Positions 57,683 to 64,000 of a stretch of DNA of 64,000 nucleotides are shown piece after piece. The translations under genes were made by a program, and so were the position numbers. The notes under the pieces are model-generated. The model had not been told where the DNA came from. It saw nothing but the letters and a program-made list of their open reading frames with translations, and did not search any database. Source of the DNA: Pseudomonas phenolilytica. GTDB lineage: Bacteria; Pseudomonadota; Gammaproteobacteria; Pseudomonadales; Pseudomonadaceae. Position 1 is the first letter of the stretch. Every line of letters starts with the position of its first letter. Location: the NCBI RefSeq assembly GCF_021432765.1, contig NZ_CP058908.1, positions 2,062,001 to 2,126,000 of the forward strand. Direction: 5' to 3'.

Positions 57683-59263
57683 TCATCCGGCCAGTCGTTC
57701 GGCGGCGGGCCGCGCCTCTTCGGGCAGCAGTTCCCGCGCGACGTTCTCGGCGAGGCCGGTGCCGGCTTCGGTCATGGTCAGGTAGGTGTGATCGGCGCCG
57801 GCTGCCTGGATGCGCTGGGCGATGTCTTCGTACAGCGCGTGGGAGATGATCAGGCCCTTGAAGCCGATCGAGCGCAGCTTGGTGGTGGAGATGATCTTGG
57901 CCTCGGCGTCGTTCATCGCCAGCACCACGGCCTGCACGTCGTTCATCTGCAGGTTCTGCCAGAACATCTGGTCCTCGGCGTCGGCGAAAAACACGTTGCG
58001 GCCTTCGGCGACGTTGCGCTCGACCATCACCGGGTCGGAGTCCAGGCTGACCAGGCGAAACCCTTTGCGTAGCAGGTGATCGTAGGCGGCGCGCCCGGTC
58101 CGGCCCATGCCCATCACCAGGATTTGCGCATCGCCCAGCGACACCGGCTGCTCGTCGGGATGGCGGGTGTTGCGTTCCAGCGGGATCAGCCATTTGGCCA
58201 GGCGTTCATAGGCCGGGTGGACGATGCGGTTGAGCTGCGCGGAGATCACGAACGACAGCGCCACGCTGATCGCCAGCGGCGTCAGCCATTGCGGCAGCAC
58301 CACACTGGCGACGATCAGGCCGAATTCGCTGTAGTTGGTCAGGCTCGAGGCGCTGAGGAACGCGCTGCGCGCGCGCAGGCGGAAGCTGAGGAACAGGAAG
58401 AAGAACAGCATGCCCTTGAGCGGCAGCAGCAGCGCCACGACCGTGGCGAAGATCATCGCGTTGGTATCCGGCAGGCCGCCGATGCCGATCTGCAGGAAGA
58501 AGCCGACCAGGAACACTTCCTTGATCGCCCACAGCGAGTTGGACAGTTCGGTGGCGCGCTTGTGCTTGGCGAGCATGGCGCCGAAGGCCAGCGCACCGAG
58601 TTCCGAACTCAGCCCGACCGCCTCGAAACCCATGCCGCCAACCACCAGCGCCAGCATCAGGCCGAGCAGGACCAACAGCTCCTCATGGCCGCTGTGGTCC
58701 AGCAGGCGGAACAGCAGCGGACGCAGTAGCGGCAGCAGAAATACCAGCAGCGCCCAGGGCGACGGCACCTGGCCGGCCGCCAGGCTCATCACCACCAGCG
58801 CAATGAGGTCCTGGATGATCAGCACGCCGATCGCCACCCGGCCGTGGAAAGCCTTCAGTTCGCGCTTGCCTTCCAGCACCTTGGCCGCCAGCACGGTGCT
58901 GGAGAACGACAGCGCGATGGCCAGCAGCAGGCTCTCCTGCCAGCTGGCATCGAAGACCAGCACGATCGCCGGCAGCACCAGCACGCTGGAAATGGCGAAG
59001 TGCAGCAGGCTGCCGCCGATCACCTCGCGGCGCGCCAGGTTGCCCAACTTGAGCTTGAGGCCGACGGTGAACAGCAGCAACAGCACGCCCAGGTGCGCCA
59101 GATGCTGCAGGATCACGCCGTCCTGGCGGCCGACGCCGACGTGCTCGCCCACCGCCGCCAGGGCGAAGCCGGCGCCCAGGTAGCCGATCAGCGGCGGCAG
59201 GCCGATGGCGCGGGCGATCAGGCCCAGGGTGAAGGCGAAGGCGATCCAGCTGGCTTCAATCAT
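57683..59263 (-). CDS. Kef-type cation:proton antiporter (CPA2 family) with TrkA-N domain
   Basis: 526 residues: about twelve membrane segments in the first 360 residues (start IEASWIAFAFTLGLIARAIGLPPLIGY, quoted short as IEASWIAFAFTLGLIARAIG; includes ALSFSSTVLAAKVLEGK and VAIGVLIIQDLIALVV), then a Rossmann TrkA-N domain from about 378 (AQILVMGMGRTGRAAYDHLL). Architecture resembles YbaL/KefB monovalent cation/proton antiporters. ATG at 59263. Whether it belongs to the purine module or is a chance neighbour is unclear. Confidence 0.88.
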   Translation of the reverse strand: MIEASWIAFAFTLGLIARAIGLPPLIGYLGAGFALAAVGEHVGVGRQDGVILQHLAHLGVLLLLFTVGLKLKLGNLARREVIGGSLLHFAISSVLVLPAIVLVFDASWQESLLLAIALSFSSTVLAAKVLEGKRELKAFHGRVAIGVLIIQDLIALVVMSLAAGQVPSPWALLVFLLPLLRPLLFRLLDHSGHEELLVLLGLMLALVVGGMGFEAVGLSSELGALAFGAMLAKHKRATELSNSLWAIKEVFLVGFFLQIGIGGLPDTNAMIFATVVALLLPLKGMLFFFLFLSFRLRARSAFLSASSLTNYSEFGLIVASVVLPQWLTPLAISVALSFVISAQLNRIVHPAYERLAKWLIPLERNTRHPDEQPVSLGDAQILVMGMGRTGRAAYDHLLRKGFRLVSLDSDPVMVERNVAEGRNVFFADAEDQMFWQNLQMNDVQAVVLAMNDAEAKIISTTKLRSIGFKGLIISHALYEDIAQRIQAAGADHTYLTMTEAGTGLAENVARELLPEEARPAAERLAG

Positions 59264-59356
59264 CGGGGAAGGTGTCCGGCGGCGGTGGCGGGGCGCGCAT
59301 TTTAGCCAAGCCGGCGAATCCGTGGATGATCGATCGCAATTCGTTTTCGCGAAAAG

Positions 59357-59385
59357 CACGAAGCCCGCCAATGGCGGGCCTCGTG
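59357..59385 (-). terminator. Possible terminator of the purine permease gene
   Basis: GCCCGCC and GGCGGGC within outer CACGA / TCGTG arms; read on the minus strand it is followed by CTTTTCGC. T-run is short, so efficiency is uncertain. Confidence 0.55.
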
Positions 59386-59402
59386 ATCGACGGGCGGGGT
59401 AC

Positions 59403-60734
59403 TCAGTGGCTGGCGCCGGTGAGCAGGCTGCGCTCGGTACCGCCGAGCACGTTGAACAGCAGGTTGAGCGTCACCGCGCTGATGGTCGCCACGGCGATGC
59501 CGCTATGGGTGATCGGCTCCATCCACTGCGGCAGCTGGGCGAAGAACTCCGGACGGATCACCGGCACCATGCCCAGGCCGATGCTCACGGCCACCAGCAG
59601 CTGGTTGCGCCGGTCGGCGATGTCGGCTTCCTGGAGAATCTTGATGCCGGTGGCGGCAACCATGCCGAACATGGCGATGCCGGCGCCGCCGAGTACCGCG
59701 GCCGGAATCGAGGCAACCAGAAACGCCGCCTTGGGCAGCAGGCTGAGGCTGATCAGGATGACCCCGGCCAGTGCCGTGACATAGCGGCTGCGCACGCCGG
59801 TCATCTGCACCAGGCCAATGTTCTGCGCGAACGAGGAGTGGGTGAAGGTGTTCATGAAGCCGGCGAAGAAGGTCGCGCCAGCGTCGCACAGCAGCCCGCG
59901 GCGCAGGCGCTGTGGGTCGACGCTTTCGCCGGTGATCTTCCCGAGCGCGAGGAACATGCCCGCCGACTCGACGAAGATGATCACCACCACCAGGCACATC
60001 GACAGGATCGGCGCGAGCGAGAAGGTCGGCGCGCCGAAGTGGTTCGGCGTCACCACCTGCAGCCCCGGCGTCTGCGCCAGCCCGGACAGATCGACCATCC
60101 CCAGCATGCCGGCCAGCACGTAGCCCAGCGCCATGCCGATCAGCACCGAGACATTAACCCAGAAGCCGCGCATGAACTGGTTGATCAGCAGGATCGTGAC
60201 CAGCACCGCAGTCGCCACGCCCAGATAGTGCAGCGCGCCGAACTGCGTCGCGCCGCTGCCGCCGCCGGCCCAGTTGACCGCCACCGGGAACAGCGAGAGG
60301 CCGATCGAGGTGATCACCGTGCCGGTTACCAGCGGCGGGAAGAAGCGCACGATCTTGCAGACGAAGGGGGCGATCAGCAGGCCGAACAGGCCGGCCGCGA
60401 TGGTCGCGCCGAAGATGCCGGTGAGACCGACGCCGGGCATGCCGGCCATCACCACCATGCTGCTCACCGCGGCGAAGCTGGCGCCCATCATCACCGGCAT
60501 GCGGATGCCCGCCGGGCCGATCCCCAGCGACTGCACCAGTGTGGCGATGCCCGCCACCAGCAGATCGGCATTGATCAGCAGGGCGATTTCCTCGCGCGAC
60601 AGGCCGGCCGCCTGGCCGATGATCAGCGGCACGGCAACGGCGCCGCCGTACATCAGCAGCACGTGCTGCAGGCTCACCAGCAGCAGTTGCAGGGGCGGCA
60701 ACCGTCGCTCGGCGGGCGGATTCTGGTCGTTCAT
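59403..60734 (-). CDS. Purine (urate/xanthine) permease, NCS2 family
   Basis: 443 residues with about twelve membrane segments; starts QLLLVSLQHVLLMYGGAVAVPLIIGQAAGLSREE (in pieces: LQHVLLMYGGAVAVPLIIG). NCS2 signature region: FVESAGMFLALGKITGE and GFMNTFTHSSFAQNIGLVQMTGVRSR (the N-x-x-x-S-x-F-x-Q-N-x-G motif). The QNIGLVQMTGV type is found in uric acid/xanthine transporters rather than uracil permeases. Start at the ATG at 60734 (MNDQNPPAERR) preceded by GAGG. Downstream of puuD in the same direction. Confidence 0.9.
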   Translation of the reverse strand: MNDQNPPAERRLPPLQLLLVSLQHVLLMYGGAVAVPLIIGQAAGLSREEIALLINADLLVAGIATLVQSLGIGPAGIRMPVMMGASFAAVSSMVVMAGMPGVGLTGIFGATIAAGLFGLLIAPFVCKIVRFFPPLVTGTVITSIGLSLFPVAVNWAGGGSGATQFGALHYLGVATAVLVTILLINQFMRGFWVNVSVLIGMALGYVLAGMLGMVDLSGLAQTPGLQVVTPNHFGAPTFSLAPILSMCLVVVIIFVESAGMFLALGKITGESVDPQRLRRGLLCDAGATFFAGFMNTFTHSSFAQNIGLVQMTGVRSRYVTALAGVILISLSLLPKAAFLVASIPAAVLGGAGIAMFGMVAATGIKILQEADIADRRNQLLVAVSIGLGMVPVIRPEFFAQLPQWMEPITHSGIAVATISAVTLNLLFNVLGGTERSLLTGASH

Positions 60735-60751
60735 CAAAACACCTCGGGCGA

Positions 60752-60762
60752 TTCTTGTTGTT
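60752..60762 (-). promoter_or_regulatory. AAnAAnAA motif upstream of the purine permease
   Basis: AACAACAAGAA on the minus strand, 17 bases before the start codon and just upstream of the ribosome binding site; fits the Hfq/Crc target pattern. Confidence 0.5.
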
Positions 60763-60835
60763 GGCTTTCGCGATAGCGCCCTCGAGGAGGGGCCGGGTAT
60801 TTCGTCGTGCAGCGTTGGCTTTTCTAGGAATGATC

Positions 60836-60861
60836 GGGCCGTACCTGAAGAGGTACGGCCC
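60836..60861. repeat. Perfect 11-bp hairpin between puuD and the permease
   Basis: GGGCCGTACCT, GAAG loop, AGGTACGGCCC. No T-tract on either side, so it is likelier to be an mRNA-stabilising or attenuating hairpin than a standard terminator. Confidence 0.7.
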
Positions 60862-60868
60862 GGGGGTG

Positions 60869-62098
60869 TCACTCGATGCGGGCGCCCTGGGCGATCCAGC
60901 TGGCAAGCAGGTCGCGCTCATCCTGCGTCATCTGGGTGATGTTACCCAGCGGCATGATCTGGCTGGCGACGGTCTGCGCGTGGATCTTCGCCGCCTGCTG
61001 GCGAATCTGCTCGGGCGTGTCGAACATCACCCCGGCCGGCGCGGCGCTGAACATCGGGCTGCTCGGCTGGGCCGAATGGCAGACGGTGCAGCGCTCGTGG
61101 ATCACCTCGTTGACCTCCTCGAACATCGAGCCCTGCGCATGGGCGGCGGCCGCTGCGCTGGCGCGTTCGGCCGGGGTGGCGGCGAGGTTCGGCGCGGCCG
61201 GCTGGCGATTCGGCGTGGTGACGAAGGCCAGGCAGACCATGCCGACGGCGGCCGCCGGCAGTGCCCAGGCGAAGCGGTTGCTGTCGTGGCGGGTGTTGAA
61301 GAAGTGCCGCACCAGTACCGAGAGTGCCGCCAGGCCAGCGAGGATCAGCCAGTTGTACTGACTGCCGTAGGTGCTCGGGAAGTGGTTGCTGATCATGATG
61401 AACAGCACCGGCAGGGTGAAGTAGTTGTTGTGCCGCGAACGCAGCAGGCCCTTGGCCGGCAGTACCGGATCAGGCGTGCGGTTCTGCTCGATGGCGGCGA
61501 CCAGCGCGCGCTGTGCCGGCATGATGATGCGGAACACGTTGCCGACCATGATGGTGCCGAGCAGCGCGCCGGTGTGGATGTAGGCTGCGCGGCCGCTGAA
61601 GATCTGCGTGTAGCCCCAGCAGGCGGCGATCACCAGCACGAACAGCACCAGACCGAGCAGCGCCGGGGTCTTGCCCAGCGGTGAATCGCAGAGCAGGTCA
61701 TAGATGAACCAGCCGACGATCAGCGAACCGAAGCCGATAGCCACGGCAGCGGCGGGGGACAGCTCGACGCCCGGTGCGATCAGGTACAGGCTTGGGTTGA
61801 GGTAGTAGACCACCAGTAGCAGGGCGACGCCCGACAGCCAGGTGGTGTAGGCCTCCCACTTGAACCAGTGCAGGTTCTCCGGCATCTGCGGCGGTGCCAG
61901 CTTGTATTTTTCCAGATGGTAGATACCGCCGCCGTGGATGGCCCAGAGGTCACCCGATAGCCCTTCGCGCGGGTTGCTGCGGTTGAGGTTGTTCTCCAGC
62001 CAGACGAAATAGAACGAAGCACCGATCCAGGCGATGCCGACGATCATGTGAATCCAGCGGATTCCCAGGTTTAGCCATTCGGTCAGATGAGCATCCAT
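60869..62098 (-). CDS. puuD: Urate hydroxylase PuuD (membrane, cytochrome c fused)
   Basis: Converts urate to 5-hydroxyisourate at the membrane, feeding electrons to the respiratory chain. 409 residues: N-terminal membrane domain of about eight segments (starts TEWLNLGIRWIHMIVGIAWIGASFYFVWLENNL, quoted short as IRWIHMIVGIAWIGASFY) and a C-terminal periplasmic cytochrome c with CTVCH (337-341) and a Met ligand in QIMPLGN (about 382). Lies 48 bases after allA. Confidence 0.95.
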   Translation of the reverse strand: MDAHLTEWLNLGIRWIHMIVGIAWIGASFYFVWLENNLNRSNPREGLSGDLWAIHGGGIYHLEKYKLAPPQMPENLHWFKWEAYTTWLSGVALLLVVYYLNPSLYLIAPGVELSPAAAVAIGFGSLIVGWFIYDLLCDSPLGKTPALLGLVLFVLVIAACWGYTQIFSGRAAYIHTGALLGTIMVGNVFRIIMPAQRALVAAIEQNRTPDPVLPAKGLLRSRHNNYFTLPVLFIMISNHFPSTYGSQYNWLILAGLAALSVLVRHFFNTRHDSNRFAWALPAAAVGMVCLAFVTTPNRQPAAPNLAATPAERASAAAAAHAQGSMFEEVNEVIHERCTVCHSAQPSSPMFSAAPAGVMFDTPEQIRQQAAKIHAQTVASQIMPLGNITQMTQDERDLLASWIAQGARIE

Positions 62099-62146
62099 TT
62101 TTACGTACCTCTTCCCGACCTTCGCAGAGAGGGCCGGGCTTTCTTA

Positions 62147-62650
62147 TTAGGGTTGGGGGTCGAGGAGGAGTTGCTGATCCTCTGTAAAAAAGAACTCGTC
62201 GCAGTTGTTGCCAGAACCGCTGCGATCGACCACCAGGAATTCATCCCGCTTTTCGATCGTCAGCACCGGGTGGTGCCAGACGCCGCGGTGGTAATTGACG
62301 CCCTGCCTGCCATTGCTGGCGAATGCGCGGACGTGGCCCGGTACAGGTGCATCGCCAAGTGGCGCGACCACGACCAGAAAGGGGTTGCCGTGCAGTGGCA
62401 CGAAGGCCTGACTGCCCAGCGGATGACGCTCCAGCATGCGGATGACCAGCGGCATCTCGAGCGCTTCGGCGGCGAAGATGCTGATGATGGCGCGGTCGTC
62501 CGGCTGTGCGGTCTCCACCGTTGCCAGCTTGTGATAGCGGCGGGTGGAGCCGTTGTTGATCATGAAATAGTCGCTGCCCTCGGTCTCGATGACGTCGCCG
62601 AAGGGGGCGAAGGCTTCCTTGGTCAGCGGTTCGATGGTCAGCGTACGCAT
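62147..62650 (-). CDS. allA: Ureidoglycolate lyase
   Basis: Releases urea from ureidoglycolate to give glyoxylate, last step of purine degradation here. 167 residues, cupin-like AllA fold: LTKEAFAPFGDVIE near the start, RHPLGSQAFVPLHGNPFLVVVAP and GVNYHRGVWHHPVLTIEKRDEFLVVDR, where the histidines lie. Start at the ATG at 62650. In the same-direction series alc-allA-puuD. Confidence 0.95.
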   Translation of the reverse strand: MRTLTIEPLTKEAFAPFGDVIETEGSDYFMINNGSTRRYHKLATVETAQPDDRAIISIFAAEALEMPLVIRMLERHPLGSQAFVPLHGNPFLVVVAPLGDAPVPGHVRAFASNGRQGVNYHRGVWHHPVLTIEKRDEFLVVDRSGSGNNCDEFFFTEDQQLLLDPQP

Positions 62651-62677
62651 GGCAATCTCGTTATTAATGGGGTGGGA

Positions 62678-62703
62678 GGCAGGGCGACGTGCGCCGCCCT
62701 GCC
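62678..62703. repeat. 9-bp inverted repeat between alc and allA
   Basis: GGCAGGGCG and CGCCCTGCC with an eight-base loop, just after the alc stop. No T-tract. Confidence 0.5.
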
Positions 62704-62709
62704 CGTGAC

Positions 62710-63705
62710 TCAGCGCGCCACCTTGCCGAACAGGCGCAGCCGGCTGACGCCGCCGTCCGGGAAGATGTTCAGGCGCACGTGGGTCACCGGGCCGAGCTTG
62801 GCGATCTGCTCGACGAACTCGTGCTCGGCGTGCATGGAGAGCTTCTGGCTCGGCAGCAGTTCGCGCCAGAACAGGCTCTGGGTCTCGATCTGGCTGTCGG
62901 TGCCGCCCTTCACGTAGGCCGCCTGGATGGTGCAGCTGTCCGGGTAGTTGCCCTTGAAGTGCAGGGTGTCGACGACGATGCGCTCGATCTCGCCCGGATG
63001 GCCGAGGGCGACGATCACCCAGTCATTGCCTGGCGTGCGGCGGCGCGCGGTTTCCCAGCCGTCACCCATGTTCTCGCCGCGGTTCGGGTTGAGGATGTTG
63101 CTCATGCGACCGAAGTGCTCGTCGGAGCAGGCCAGCGCGCGACCGCCGTTAAGTGCGGCAGCCAGATCGACCTGTTCGTTGTCGCCGATGCTGCTCCAGT
63201 CGCGATAGGGGATGCCGTGCACGCGCAGACGCGCCACACCGCCGTCCGGGTAGATATTGAAACGCAGGTGGCTGACCGGCTGCTCGCAGGCGATCTCGTG
63301 GTAGTGGTGGCTGTCGCCCTTGAGGTCCACCGCCGGAAGGATTTCCGTCCAGACCGTGTCTTCGCGCGGGTCACCCTCGGCGACGAAGCAGGCTTCCAGC
63401 GAGGCCGACGGCGGCACGTTGCCGCGGAAGAAGCTGGTGTCGATGTCCACACCCTTGATCCAGCCCGGCACGCCAAGGCGGATCACCGCGTGGTCATAGC
63501 CCTCGAAGCGCTTGCGGCGCGACTCCCAGCCGTCCATCCACTTGCCGTTGTCATCGAACACGCCCTCCTTCCATACGGCCGGACCGGGCTGGAACATCCG
63601 GTTGACATCGGCGAACCAGTCATCGGTGACGGAAATGGCACGGGTGCCCAGACGGGCGTCGGCCAGGTTGACGTATTTTTCGAAGGGTGCGGCGTAAGCT
63701 TTCAT
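62710..63705 (-). CDS. alc: Allantoicase
   Basis: Hydrolyses allantoate to ureidoglycolate and urea. 331 residues with two repeated allantoicase beta-sandwich domains: [26 protein letters not shown] and a second set around [34 protein letters not shown] (in pieces). The pair of motifs [19 protein letters not shown] and [19 protein letters not shown] marks the two domains. ATG at 63705, 64 bases after the uraD stop. Confidence 0.96.
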   Translation of the reverse strand: MKAYAAPFEKYVNLADARLGTRAISVTDDWFADVNRMFQPGPAVWKEGVFDDNGKWMDGWESRRKRFEGYDHAVIRLGVPGWIKGVDIDTSFFRGNVPPSASLEACFVAEGDPREDTVWTEILPAVDLKGDSHHYHEIACEQPVSHLRFNIYPDGGVARLRVHGIPYRDWSSIGDNEQVDLAAALNGGRALACSDEHFGRMSNILNPNRGENMGDGWETARRRTPGNDWVIVALGHPGEIERIVVDTLHFKGNYPDSCTIQAAYVKGGTDSQIETQSLFWRELLPSQKLSMHAEHEFVEQIAKLGPVTHVRLNIFPDGGVSRLRLFGKVAR

Positions 63706-63769
63706 GTCATCTGCCCTGATTGGAATTGAGCGGTTTCTGCCTTTGTTGCCTGTGTTGCGGTGTTGCCTG

Positions 63770-64000
63770 TTACATCGCCTCCAGCCGGAACCGGGCGATC
63801 TTGTTGATCTCCGCCAGCGCCCGGGCGAATTCCTGCTCGGGGCTGTTGTGGATGCGCTCCTCGAACGCGGCGAGGATCTGGTGCCGGTCGCTGCCCTTGA
63901 CCGCCATGATGAAGGGGAAGCCGAACCTGGCCTTGTACGCATCGTTGAGTTCGGTGAAGCGGGCGAACTCCTCGGCGGTGCATTCGTGGATGCCGGCGCC
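63770..64000 (-). CDS. uraD: OHCU decarboxylase, C-terminal part (5' end outside window)
   Basis: 76 C-terminal residues before the stop: [36 protein letters not shown] (quoted in two parts: [13 protein letters not shown] and [12 protein letters not shown]). This is the diagnostic region of 2-oxo-4-hydroxy-4-carboxy-5-ureidoimidazoline decarboxylase, which forms S-allantoin after UraH. The gene continues beyond base 64000. Upstream neighbours in this direction would be expected to be puuE and uraH. Confidence 0.93.
   Translation of the reverse strand, partial: GAGIHECTAEEFARFTELNDAYKARFGFPFIMAVKGSDRHQILAAFEERIHNSPEQEFARALAEINKIARFRLEAM

Overview
The window is a GC-rich stretch of gammaproteobacterial chromosome. 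Gene content and order point to the Pseudomonadaceae, most likely the Pseudomonas stutzeri (Stutzerimonas) group. The markers are ffh-rpsP-rimM-trmD-rplS, xerD-dsbC-hom-thrC, rnt-pyrC-motY-argG-gloA, nth next to an rsx/rnf operon, nadB divergent from algU-mucABCD, and lepA-lepB-rnc-era-recO-pdxJ. Species assignment is an inference from synteny. Almost all of it is core genome: I see no insertion sequence, prophage, CRISPR array, tRNA or rRNA gene.

Layout. 1-5.8 kb: the 3' end of purL, small housekeeping genes (Nif3-like protein, L,D-transpeptidase, Nudix CoA pyrophosphatase, gamma carbonic anhydrase, DUF1289 protein) and purT. 5.8-11.6 kb: CorB/CorC-type and CcsA-like membrane proteins divergent from ffh, then the rpsP-rimM-trmD-rplS ribosome operon. 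11.7-16.6 kb: xerD, dsbC, hom, thrC. 16.6-21.4 kb: rnt-pyrC (minus), motY, argG and gloA (plus) and a small PA3496-type acidic protein. 21.5-28.4 kb: the complete rsxABCDGE-nth operon on the minus strand. 28.6-34.9 kb: a secreted Pro/Tyr/Arg-rich protein, an enoyl-CoA hydratase, an orphan periplasmic binding protein, ung, an HDOD protein, ygfZ, and sdhE-ygfX. 34.8-40.9 kb: nadB and the envelope-stress operon algU-mucA-mucB-mucC-mucD. 41-47.3 kb: lepA, lepB, a DUF4845 gene, rnc, era, recO, pdxJ. 47.3-50.4 kb: cmoB-cmoA, two small lipoproteins (one a chagasin-type protease inhibitor) and a DUF3203-like protein. 50.5-52.7 kb: a ZnuD-like TonB-dependent receptor behind a Zur-box-like palindrome. 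52.7-64 kb: a purine-utilisation neighbourhood with a TetR regulator, a DMT-type transporter, a chemoreceptor, a Tsx-type nucleoside channel, a Kef-type antiporter, a purine permease, puuD, allA, alc and the 3' end of uraD.

Functionally the last 11 kb is the most coherent accessory part. An outer-membrane nucleoside channel and an NCS2 permease would import purines. PuuD oxidises urate to 5-hydroxyisourate. UraD, Alc and AllA complete most of the route through allantoin and allantoate to glyoxylate and urea; UraH and PuuE would be expected just beyond the right edge. A TetR regulator and a chemoreceptor lie nearby.

The most useful new observations are regulatory. They include sigma-28 (FliA)-type promoters before motY and the chemoreceptor gene, two sigma-E/AlgU-type promoters before algU, and a Zur-box-like site before the zinc receptor. 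Paired TGTGCACA palindromes and a 10-codon mini-ORF lie in the long tsx leader, and AAnAAnAA (Hfq/Crc-type) motifs precede the tsx, purine permease and orphan binding-protein genes. I did not find a convincing wholly new biological system.
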